From Rhodospirillales bacterium (GTDB taxonomy: Bacteria; Pseudomonadota; Alphaproteobacteria; Rhodospirillales; Shumkoniaceae), in contig JAHDSF010000011.1 of NCBI GenBank assembly GCA_018432935.1, positions 49,058-113,057 of the forward strand: a DNA stretch of 64,000 nucleotides, read 5' to 3'. The notes beneath the pieces were generated by a model, which ran no database searches, was not told the origin of the DNA, and saw only the letters and a list, made by a program, of their open reading frames with translations. A program made the position numbers and the translations under genes. The first letter of the stretch is position 1. The number at the start of each line of letters is the position of its first letter. This document shows, in pieces, positions 57,389 to 64,000 of the stretch.

Positions 57389-57638
57389 AGGCTTCCCTCC
57401 GGTGGCGGACGCGGATCACGGTCATCACGATGGTGATTTCCTCTTCGAGCGAGAAGATCACCCGGTAGTCGCCCACCCGCAGGCGATAGAAGGGCGACCC
57501 CGTCAGGTGCTTCACGTTGTTGGCCTGCGAGGCCGGGGCATCGGCGTACTGGACGATCTTGCCGACGATGCGGGCTCGGGTCTTCGGTTCGATCGCCTTC
57601 AGATCCTTAATCGCCTTGGTTTCGTAAGTGATCTGCAT
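57381..57638 (-). CDS. RelE/ParE-family toxin
   Basis: An 85-residue toxin of the RelE/ParE fold. It has ITYETKAIKDLKAIEPKTRA, KHLTGSPFYRLRVGDYRVIF and a C-terminal VMTVIRVRHRREAYD, matching the RelE core and its terminal basic residues. RelE relatives cleave mRNA on the ribosome, while ParE relatives poison gyrase; RxGDYR with a final RxHRR favours RelE. It is the first gene of the pair. Confidence 0.88.
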   Translation of the reverse strand: MQITYETKAIKDLKAIEPKTRARIVGKIVQYADAPASQANNVKHLTGSPFYRLRVGDYRVIFSLEEEITIVMTVIRVRHRREAYD

Positions 57639-57667
57639 CGCCTTGCCCCCGCTCCGATGAACAGATA

Positions 57668-57716
57668 TTCGCTGATAGCGAACGCGATTGCAAGCGAAAA
57701 ATTCGCTATGAGCGAA
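57668..57716 (-). promoter_or_regulatory. Paired operators of the toxin-antitoxin operon
   Basis: Two dyads with identical arms, TTCGCT-N3-AGCGAA, at 57668-57682 and 57702-57716, are 34 bases apart (about three helical turns). They lie 30-78 bases upstream of the toxin start in AT-rich DNA. Minus-strand TTGCAA with GAATAT 17 bases later could be the promoter between them. They are probably bound by the XRE antitoxin. Confidence 0.75.
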
Positions 57717-57744
57717 CTTCTATCGCCTTGGGCCGCGGTCCCGA

Positions 57745-57770
57745 GGGTTGGGAAGACGCCTTCCCAACCC
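57745..57770. promoter_or_regulatory. Late-operon dyad motif, copy 3 (upstream of V)
   Basis: GGGTTGGGAAG (57745-57755) pairs perfectly with 57760-57770 around a 4-base loop, 46 bases before gene V. The same core occurs between P and O. A late-activator binding site or an attenuator are both possible. Confidence 0.5.
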
Positions 57771-57815
57771 GTGCGTTGGTGACGCCAAGCCACGCGGCGC
57801 GATCATGATGGCCCC

Positions 57816-58400
57816 ATGAGCCAGTCCCCGTCCGATCTGATGCGCCTGCTCGACAACGTGGTCTGCCTCGGCACCATCGCCGAGGTCGACCACGCCGCAG
57901 CCAAGGTGCGTCTCGACCTTTCCGGACGGCGTACCGGCTGGCTGCCCTACCCGGCCGAGATCGGGGCCAATTTCCGCCGTTGGCGGCCTCTGCGGGTTGG
58001 AACCCAGGTACTGGCGGCATGCCCTTCCGGTAATCCGGCGAACGCGGTCATCGTCCAGTTCCTATACACCGACGCTCTGCCGCCGTCCGCGAACTCCGGC
58101 GCCGTGGACCTGATCCAGTTCGACGACGGCACTATCGTCCGCCACGATTCCGGCGCCCGGCGGACCGAGATCACCAGCCCCGGCGGAACCCTGGTTCTGG
58201 ATGCCACCAACGTGGTCATCCGCACCGGCGAGGGCGGCTATTTCCAGCTTGACCACGCCGGCAAGGTCACCCGCCTGACGCACATGGGCGGCAACCAGTT
58301 CGAGGCCGCGACCTGGGAGACGGGCGCCGTCGTCACCGCGTTGCCGGACAACGGATTCAGTCCGCCACGGGTGGTCAGCCCCGGCGAGGCAGGTGGCTGA
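57816..58400 (+). CDS. V: Baseplate spike protein (P2 gpV-like)
   Basis: A 194-residue central spike protein; P2 V is 211. Features are the OB-fold N-terminal region (LGTIAEVDHAAAKVRLDLSG, GTQVLAACPSGNPANAVIVQ) and a beta-helical C-terminus (FDDGTIVRHDSGARRTEITS). It begins the V-W-J-I-H unit, as in P2. It should pierce the outer membrane on infection. Confidence 0.9.
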   Translation: MSQSPSDLMRLLDNVVCLGTIAEVDHAAAKVRLDLSGRRTGWLPYPAEIGANFRRWRPLRVGTQVLAACPSGNPANAVIVQFLYTDALPPSANSGAVDLIQFDDGTIVRHDSGARRTEITSPGGTLVLDATNVVIRTGEGGYFQLDHAGKVTRLTHMGGNQFEAATWETGAVVTALPDNGFSPPRVVSPGEAGG

Positions 58401-58744
58401 TGGCCGGCATCGACGCCCTTTCCGGCACGGTCCTGGACGAACTGGCCGATATCCGCCAGTCCATCGCCGACATCCTGGCCACCCCGGTCGGCACCCGCGT
58501 GATGCGGCGGGATTACGGGTCGCACATCTTCGATCTGGTCGACGCGCCGGGTTCGCCCGCGGGCGCCATGGCGCTGATCGCCGCGGCGGCCGACGCCATC
58601 GCCCGGTGGGAGCAGCGCGTCACGCTGAAATCCGCCCGGATCACAGTGGACCTGAGCGGGGCCGCGACCATTGCCACCACCTGCGCCGTCAACGCCTCCG
58701 GCCTCACCGTCACAGCCGACGCGCGGATCGGAGGCGCGGCATGA
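58400..58744 (+). CDS. W: Baseplate wedge protein (P2 gpW-like, gp25 family)
   Basis: A 114-residue gp25-type protein; P2 W is 115. It has VLDELADIRQSIADILATPV, then GTRVMRRDYGSHIFDLVDAP and WEQRVTLKSARITVDL. The conserved R-R-x-Y/F-G motif (MRRDYG) is intact. It shares one base with V and overlaps J by four. Confidence 0.93.
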   Translation: MAGIDALSGTVLDELADIRQSIADILATPVGTRVMRRDYGSHIFDLVDAPGSPAGAMALIAAAADAIARWEQRVTLKSARITVDLSGAATIATTCAVNASGLTVTADARIGGAA

Positions 58745-59664
58745 GCTTCGCCGCCGTCGACCTGTCCAAGCTGCCGGCGCCCGATATTGTCGAGGCGCTG
58801 GATTACGAAACCATCCTGGCCGCGCGCAAGGCGCGGATGAAGCAGCTGCTGGCCGAGGCCGGCATCCTGGCCGACTGGAACGCCGAGTTGGAAAGCGACA
58901 CCCTCGTCAAGTTGCTGGAAGAGGGTTCCTATCGGGAAATGCTGTTGCGCCAGCGGGTCAACGACGGCTGCCGCGCCGTCATGCTGGCGCGGACCAGCGG
59001 CACCGATCTGGACAATCTGGCCGCCAACTTTTCGACCGAGCGGCTGGAGATCGCGCCCGCCCAGCCCGAAGCCGTGCCGCCGGTGGCCGCCGTCATGGAA
59101 GGCGACGACTCCCTGAAGGCCCGAACCCAGCTTGCGTTCGAGGCCCTGTCCACCGCCGGGCCGGAAGGGGCCTACATCTACCACGCCAAATCGGCCGACT
59201 CGCGAGTGGCGGATGTCAAGATCACCTCGCCCACGCCCGGCCAGGTGGTCGTCACCGTCCTGTCGGCCGAGGGCGACGGGACGGCCGGCGCCGGCCTGCT
59301 GGCCGCGGTCGCCGCCGCCATGCCGGGCACGGGAACGGACGGCGTGCGGCCCTTCACCGATCATGTCGTCGTGCAGGCCGGCACCCGGATCGATTACGCC
59401 GTCGCCGCCTCCCTCGAGCTTTACGACGGCCCGGATACCGAGGTGGTCCGCGCCGCCGCGCTGGACAGCATCAGCGCCTTCACCGCCGCGCACCGCCTGC
59501 TGGGCGAACCCGTCACCATCGACGGCCTGCACAAGGCGTTGCGGGTCGAGGGCGTGCGCCGAGTCACCCTGACCGAGCCGGCCGGGTCGGTGGAGGTGGG
59601 CGAAACCGCGTTCGCCAACTGCACCGGCATCGCGGTGTCGATCGCTACCGACGGGGAGGCGTGA
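58741..59664 (+). CDS. J: Baseplate wedge protein (P2 gpJ-like)
   Basis: A 307-residue baseplate protein; P2 J is 302. Conserved blocks are DLSKLPAPDIVEALDYETIL, EGSYREMLLRQRVNDGCRAV and LARTSGTDLDNLAANFSTER. It also has ALSTAGPEGAYIYHAKSADS. The start overlaps W by four bases and the stop overlaps I by one. Confidence 0.93.
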   Translation: MSFAAVDLSKLPAPDIVEALDYETILAARKARMKQLLAEAGILADWNAELESDTLVKLLEEGSYREMLLRQRVNDGCRAVMLARTSGTDLDNLAANFSTERLEIAPAQPEAVPPVAAVMEGDDSLKARTQLAFEALSTAGPEGAYIYHAKSADSRVADVKITSPTPGQVVVTVLSAEGDGTAGAGLLAAVAAAMPGTGTDGVRPFTDHVVVQAGTRIDYAVAASLELYDGPDTEVVRAAALDSISAFTAAHRLLGEPVTIDGLHKALRVEGVRRVTLTEPAGSVEVGETAFANCTGIAVSIATDGEA

Positions 59665-60302
59665 TGGCGACCGCCCTGCTGCCGCCTTCGTCTTCCGCGT
59701 TGGAACGCGCCCTGGCCACGCTGGATGCCGAGCGGATGGAGGCGATCGAGGTCCGGATCGGTACCCTGTGGAACCCTTGGGCCTGCCCGGCGCCGTTCCT
59801 GCCGTGGCTGGCCTGGGCGTTTTCCGTCGACGTGTGGAACCCGGACTGGCCGGAAGCGAAAAAGCGGGCCGTCATCGCGGCCTCGTTCGAGGTTCACCGT
59901 CACAAGGGCACGCGGCGGGCGGTGCACACGGCCCTGGATGCCCTGGGCTTCGAAACCATCCGCATCGTCGAATGGTGGCAGGCGGACCCGCCGGGCGCCC
60001 CCTACACCTTCGAGGTCGACGTCGGCAGCACGGGCGCCGTGACGCCCGCGCTTCAGTCCGAGGCGCTGGCCGCCATCCTGGCGGCCAAGAACGTGCGCTC
60101 GCACCTGGGCGACTTACGCGTCGCGCTGCAACAGGCCAGCGCCGTACCGCTGATGGCCGCGGCCTCGATCGTTGGCGAGGACATCGCGGTCTATCCCTGG
60201 TTGCTCGATTCCATCGAAACCCGCTTTTCCACGCCGCTTCTGGGCGCCTGCCTGTACGGCGCGGAAACCGGCACCGTCTACCCGCTGGAGGCCGCCGCAT
60301 GA
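59664..60302 (+). CDS. I: Tail protein I (P2 gpI-like)
   Basis: A 212-residue baseplate or tail-fibre-attachment protein; P2 I is 176. Features are LLPPSSSALERALATLDAER, LPWLAWAFSVDVWNPDWPEA and HRHKGTRRAVHTALDALGFE. The C-terminal 40 residues (IAVYPWLLDSIETRFSTPLL) are an extension. It overlaps the fibre gene by four bases. Confidence 0.92.
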   Translation: MATALLPPSSSALERALATLDAERMEAIEVRIGTLWNPWACPAPFLPWLAWAFSVDVWNPDWPEAKKRAVIAASFEVHRHKGTRRAVHTALDALGFETIRIVEWWQADPPGAPYTFEVDVGSTGAVTPALQSEALAAILAAKNVRSHLGDLRVALQQASAVPLMAAASIVGEDIAVYPWLLDSIETRFSTPLLGACLYGAETGTVYPLEAAA

Positions 60303-61309
60303 GTGCCGACTACTACACGCTGGTCACCGACATCGGGAACGCCAAGCTGACCAACGCCCTGGCCCTGGGACAGGCGGTCACGCTGACCCATTTCGCGGTG
60401 GGGGACGGCAACGGCACCGTCTACAACCCCGTGCAGACCCAGACCGCGCTGGCCCGCGAGGTCTACCGCGCGCCGATCAACGCCATCCGCGCGGACGCGG
60501 ACAACCCAACGTGGCTGACCGTCGAGGCGGTCATTCCGGCCACCGTGGGCGGATGGACGGTGCGCGAGGCCGGCGTGTTCGACTCGGACGGCGACCTGAT
60601 CGCCATCGCCAAGTACCCGGAAAGCGTGAAGCCGGCACTGGCCGCCGGGGTGGGCAAGGATCTGTACTGCCGCCTGATTCTGCAACACGGCAACGTCACC
60701 ACCGTGACCTTGAAGATCGACCCGGCGATCGTGCTGGCGACTCGGACCTTCGTTGACGAACGCCTTGCCGATCACGTCGCCGACTCCGACCCCCACCCGA
60801 ACCTGACCGTCCCGATGGCCACCACCGAGATCGCCGGCAAGGTCGAGCTGGCGACGCCTCAAGAGACGGCGGCGGGCGAGGACGGCGAACGGGCGGTGAC
60901 ACCCTTCGCCATCGCCGCACTGCTCTCGGCCGCGATGAATGGCGTCGCCTATCTCGATGCCGCCCAGGCGTGGACCAAGGGACAGCGCGCCGCGCCCGTC
61001 GTCATCGACGACGCCGATCCCGCGATCGACCTGGAACGGGCCAACGTCTACACGTGGACGCTCGGCGCCAACCGCACGCTGCCGGCGCCGGAACACCTCG
61101 CGGCCGGGCAATCCGGCGCGATCTGGATCGCGCAGGACGCCGCGGGCGGGCGGACGCTGGCCTTCACCACCGATTGGCATTTCGCGGGCGGCAAGGTTCC
61201 CGCGCTTTCCACGGCCGCGGGCGCCGTCGACCTTCTGGTGTTCGAGACCGCCGCCGATGGGCTCTCCGTCACCGCCGCCCTTTTGGCCGACAGCAAGGCG
61301 GGGGCCTGA
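60299..61309 (+). CDS. H: Tail fibre protein (P2 gpH-like, short)
   Basis: A 336-residue tail fibre protein. The N-terminal part (YYTLVTDIGNAKLTNALALG, LTHFAVGDGNGTVYNP, WLTVEAVIPATVGGWTVREA) matches the attachment region of P2 H. The IAGKVELATPQETAAGEDGE segment resembles the fibre repeat unit. P2 H is about twice as long, so the host-recognition tip differs or is supplied by the next gene. Confidence 0.88.
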   Translation: MSADYYTLVTDIGNAKLTNALALGQAVTLTHFAVGDGNGTVYNPVQTQTALAREVYRAPINAIRADADNPTWLTVEAVIPATVGGWTVREAGVFDSDGDLIAIAKYPESVKPALAAGVGKDLYCRLILQHGNVTTVTLKIDPAIVLATRTFVDERLADHVADSDPHPNLTVPMATTEIAGKVELATPQETAAGEDGERAVTPFAIAALLSAAMNGVAYLDAAQAWTKGQRAAPVVIDDADPAIDLERANVYTWTLGANRTLPAPEHLAAGQSGAIWIAQDAAGGRTLAFTTDWHFAGGKVPALSTAAGAVDLLVFETAADGLSVTAALLADSKAGA

Positions 61310-61311
61310 CC

Positions 61312-62583
61312 ATGCCCTTGCGCAGACGCATGCTGGTGGCTGGCCGCAAGACCCTGTTCGATCACTGGAACGCCTATGACGCCTCGAAGGACGGCGCCTG
61401 GACATCCATCGGCACGCCGGGAGGCTCGATCATCGGAACGGCCAACGCGGTCAGCCGCCTCAGCCCCTTTGCCGAGTCCCCGCTGGCCGCGACGACCTGG
61501 GGCATTCTGTCGGCCTGGGGCTACAGCAGCGCCTATATGGCCGTCGCCGCGCGGTTCGCCGTCGACAAGGCGGCCAAGTCGATCGTCCGCGTCGGAAACT
61601 GGACCTACGTTCGCAACGACGGCCCCGCCGGGGCGACCGCCGGCCCCGCGGGCGTCATCGATGACGCCTATTTCTGGGTGACCACCCAGGCCGGAACCCC
61701 CAACAACCCCCGCATGAGCCTGGGGCTTCACGACGCGACGGGCGTGACCGGGAAGTCGGTTTCCTCCGCCAGCACGCCGGCCCAGGGCAACAACCTCGCG
61801 GTCAAGAATTTCCCCGGCCTGGGCAAGTGCCTGTGGTCCGTTTCCAGTGGCGGCTTAAGCGACGTGAACGCCCGTCTGGTCCAGCACAACCGGGCCGGCG
61901 CCGCGATCGGCGGTCAGGGGACCCCCCTTGTCGTCGTCGCCGGCATCTACGATTCCGGGCACGCCGGCTTCCCCTTGAGTTCAACGCGGGGCATCGTTTT
62001 CTACCCCGGAGGAACGTCCTTTCCGACGACGTTCAAGGCGCGCGAGATCGCCTTTTCCGGGCTCGATACGGCGTTTGGGCCGGGGGCGGCGGCCACTGTC
62101 ACGCACATCGCCGACGCCGTCAAAGTTCACGTGTCGGACCCGATCCACGGCTATGCCACCGCCAATCGGTTCCTGCTTGCCTACCAGGACAACAGCGACG
62201 CCAGAACGTACCTCCGTCTGGTGGGGGTGAATGACGGCGTGGTGTCCGTAGGGAGCGTGTTGGACATCACCGACGCCATGGCCGGCGCGACATGGAGCGA
62301 CCACTACCCCAACGACTCCCTGCGCTACATCGCCGAGGATTGCGCCCTGTTGTTCACCAAGGACCGGAAGTTCCTTCCGATCCAGATCAATCCGACCGCG
62401 GCGAACGACCTGGAAACCCTCAAGGTCGGGGCGCTCAAGACGCTCGCCGACGACGGCGTCACCTTCGTCGCCTCCGCCCCGAACCCCTGCCCGCTGGGCA
62501 AACACGACATCGCCTTGTTCGCCGCGAATTCCGCGTACTCGGCCTTTTACGGCAAGGTCCTCTCCAACGGCCAGACGGAGTAA
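61312..62583 (+). CDS. Uncharacterised tail-region protein
   Basis: A 423-residue protein between the fibre gene and the assembly gene. It has no signal peptide or membrane segment. The N-terminus (RRMLVAGRKTLFDHWNAYDA) leads into a body rich in Gly, Ser, Thr and aromatic residues with beta-propeller-like spacing (GTPLVVVAGIYDSGHAGFPL; LLAYQDNSDARTYLRLVGVN). Such composition suits a fibre tip or receptor-binding protein. No family is recognised. It starts two bases after H, so it is part of the same transcript. Confidence 0.7.
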   Translation: MPLRRRMLVAGRKTLFDHWNAYDASKDGAWTSIGTPGGSIIGTANAVSRLSPFAESPLAATTWGILSAWGYSSAYMAVAARFAVDKAAKSIVRVGNWTYVRNDGPAGATAGPAGVIDDAYFWVTTQAGTPNNPRMSLGLHDATGVTGKSVSSASTPAQGNNLAVKNFPGLGKCLWSVSSGGLSDVNARLVQHNRAGAAIGGQGTPLVVVAGIYDSGHAGFPLSSTRGIVFYPGGTSFPTTFKAREIAFSGLDTAFGPGAAATVTHIADAVKVHVSDPIHGYATANRFLLAYQDNSDARTYLRLVGVNDGVVSVGSVLDITDAMAGATWSDHYPNDSLRYIAEDCALLFTKDRKFLPIQINPTAANDLETLKVGALKTLADDGVTFVASAPNPCPLGKHDIALFAANSAYSAFYGKVLSNGQTE

Positions 62584-62587
62584 GGCC

Positions 62588-63127
62588 ATGATCACCCACG
62601 TTCTCGAAACCCCCGATGGCGCCATCGCCCGTGCCTTCCAGGGACCCGCCGACGTCACCGTGGACGGGGTCCAGTATCCGGCGGCGATATTCGGACGCTG
62701 GACCGCCGCCGAACTGGCCGCAATCCGCCTCTATCCGGTCGTCCGCGAGGAGGTCGCCTTCGACCCGGCCACCCAGGACGCGGGCGAGATCCAACCTCCG
62801 CTCAAGGAGGACGGCCGCTGGATCGTGCGCAACGCGCCCGTCGCTCTCTCGTCCGAGACCCTGGATGCCCGCCGCGCCGAGGGCTGGCGCGGGGTCCGCG
62901 TGACGCGGGACGCCCTACTGGCCGAAACCGATGCCTTGCTGCTGCGTCACGACGACGAGAAGGCCCTTGTTGCCACCGGCCTGCGCACCGCGACCACCCT
63001 GAACGACTCCGAGGTGACCGCGCTGCTGGTCTACCGGCAGACCCTTCGCGACCTGCCTGAAGCCTTCGGCGCCCCGGACGGCGATCCGGCCGCAGTCGAA
63101 TGGCCCGCTACCCCCCTGACCGAGTGA
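62588..63127 (+). CDS. Tail fibre assembly/chaperone-like protein
   Basis: A 179-residue protein in the place of P2 G. It starts MITHVLETPDGAIARAF and ends in a helical region (LRTATTLNDSEVTALLVYRQ followed by TLRDLPEAFG), which resembles the C-terminal part of DUF4376-like and other tail-assembly proteins. These help fold or attach the fibre and are often paired with variable fibre genes. It starts four bases after the preceding stop. Confidence 0.65.
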   Translation: MITHVLETPDGAIARAFQGPADVTVDGVQYPAAIFGRWTAAELAAIRLYPVVREEVAFDPATQDAGEIQPPLKEDGRWIVRNAPVALSSETLDARRAEGWRGVRVTRDALLAETDALLLRHDDEKALVATGLRTATTLNDSEVTALLVYRQTLRDLPEAFGAPDGDPAAVEWPATPLTE

Positions 63128-63134
63128 GGAACCC

Positions 63135-64000
63135 ATGCCCACCGATTATCATCATGGCGTCCGCGTCGTCGAAATCAGCGACGGCACCCGCCCCATCCGC
63201 ACCATCGAAACCGCCGTCATCGGGCTTGTCGCCACCGGCGCCAGCGCTGATGCCGCCGTCTTCCCGCTCAACCGGCCGGCGCTGGTGACCGACATCGCCA
63301 CCGCGCTGGGGAAGGCCGGCACCACCGGGACGCTGCCCTATGTGCTGGACGCCATCAAGGACCACGGCAACCCCGCCACGGTGGTCGTCCGGGTCGAGCC
63401 CGGCGACGACGACGCCGAAACCACCAGCAACGTCATCGGCACCGTGACCGCGGCCGGCCAGAAGACCGGCATCCAGGCGTTGACCGCGGCCAAGTCGCTG
63501 CTGGGCGTGACGCCCCGCATTCTGGGCGTGCCGGGGCTGGATACCCAGGCCGTGGCCGCCGAGCTGGCGTCGGTCGCCAAGCTGACCCGCGCCTTCGCCT
63601 ATGTTTCCGCCTTCGGCTGCGAAACCAAGGAAGCCGCCGTGGCGTACCGCGAGAATTTCGGCCAGCGGGAACTGATGGTGATCTGGCCGGATTTCATTTC
63701 GTGGGACACCGTGACCTCGGCCGACCGCACCGAATGGGCGACGGCCCGCGCACTGGGTCTGCGCGCCCAGATCGACGAAGACACCGGCTGGCACAAGACG
63801 CTGTCCAACGTCGAGGTGCAGGGTGTCACCGGCATTTCCAAGGACGTGTTCTGGGATTTGCAAAACCCCGCCACCGATGCCGGCTATCTGAACGCGAACG
63901 AGGTCACCACCCTGATCCGCAAGGACGGCTTCCGGTTATGGGGGTCGCGCACCTGTTCGGAAGACCCGCTGTTCGCGTTCGAGAACTACACCCGCACCGC
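63135..64000 (+). CDS. FI: Tail sheath protein (P2 gpFI-like), 3' end outside the window
   Basis: The visible 288 residues are very similar to P2 FI, the contractile tail sheath: TDYHHGVRVVEISDGTRPIR, TPRILGVPGLDTQAVAAELA, ELMVIWPDFISWDTVTSADR, GWHKTLSNVEVQGVTGISKD and SRTCSEDPLFAFENYTRT at the window end. P2 FI is 396 residues, so about 110 are missing. GAGGAA precedes ATG 63135. It opens the FI-FII unit expected beyond the window. Confidence 0.96.
   Translation, partial: MPTDYHHGVRVVEISDGTRPIRTIETAVIGLVATGASADAAVFPLNRPALVTDIATALGKAGTTGTLPYVLDAIKDHGNPATVVVRVEPGDDDAETTSNVIGTVTAAGQKTGIQALTAAKSLLGVTPRILGVPGLDTQAVAAELASVAKLTRAFAYVSAFGCETKEAAVAYRENFGQRELMVIWPDFISWDTVTSADRTEWATARALGLRAQIDEDTGWHKTLSNVEVQGVTGISKDVFWDLQNPATDAGYLNANEVTTLIRKDGFRLWGSRTCSEDPLFAFENYTRT

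Larger units (their letters stand above)
47549..64000. mobile_element. P2-like prophage, left part, running off the window
   Basis: Gene order and protein similarity match coliphage P2 late genes: Q and P leftward, then O, N, M, L, X, lysis, R, S, V, W, J, I, H, an assembly gene and FI rightward. The left boundary is uncertain. P2-type integrase, repressor and replication genes are not seen to the left, where P2 prophage order would put them. Confidence 0.9.

Overview
The window is GC-rich chromosomal DNA of a motile Gram-negative bacterium, most likely an alphaproteobacterium (Rhodospirillales-like). This is an inference from composition, the short flagellin, the style of the ECF sigma and anti-sigma genes, and the serine-recombinase family. 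No rRNA, complete tRNA or CRISPR array was seen.

Region 1 (1-11175) holds envelope-stress and flagellar genes. A 5'-truncated ECF sigma gene, an anti-sigma-like membrane protein and a small periplasmic protein are followed by a second ECF sigma gene. A late flagellar cluster comes next: fliC, fliD, fliS, a small gene, flgD, flgE, two small genes (the second FlgN-like), flgK and flgL. The small gene after fliS is a paralogue of the cytosolic half of the anti-sigma-like protein.

Region 2 (11511-23248) is mostly envelope genes: two secreted double PRC-barrel proteins, a PhoD-like phosphatase, an AsmA-family protein, a periplasmic OB-fold protein, a formate/nitrite-type channel, a metallophosphoesterase, two small exported or membrane proteins, and a secreted beta-helix protein.

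Region 3 (23488-31818) is the most unusual chromosomal locus. A histidine kinase is fused to a periplasmic solute-binding domain and coupled to an OmpR-type regulator. Divergently transcribed is an ABC transporter operon with two unrelated binding proteins (PhnD-like and AfuA-like), one two-domain permease and one ATPase. The intergenic region carries a Pho-box-like direct repeat, so uptake of a phosphorylated or phosphonate solute is my preferred reading.

Region 4 (32045-40493) is a minus-strand cluster of a ROK regulator, an oligopeptide/nickel-type ABC transporter and an alpha/beta hydrolase. Divergent to it are two decayed sugar genes: a PfkB kinase remnant and a truncated D-lyxose isomerase.

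Region 5 (40574-46853) is a candidate integrative mobilisable element: FkbM methyltransferase cargo, a MobV-like protein, a DUF3987 protein, a small membrane protein and a large serine recombinase. It is bounded by a 13-bp repeat that looks like a tRNA 3' end beside terminator hairpins. An AT-rich stretch follows.

Region 6 (about 47549-64000, running off the end) is a P2-like prophage in nearly canonical order: com and a DNA adenine methylase, then Q, P, O, N, M, L, X, lysis genes (holin, SAR endolysin, Rz with nested Rz1), R, S, an inserted toxin-antitoxin pair, V, W, J, I, H, a novel tail gene, a tail-assembly gene and the start of FI. Related dyad motifs sit at the heads of the late transcription units.
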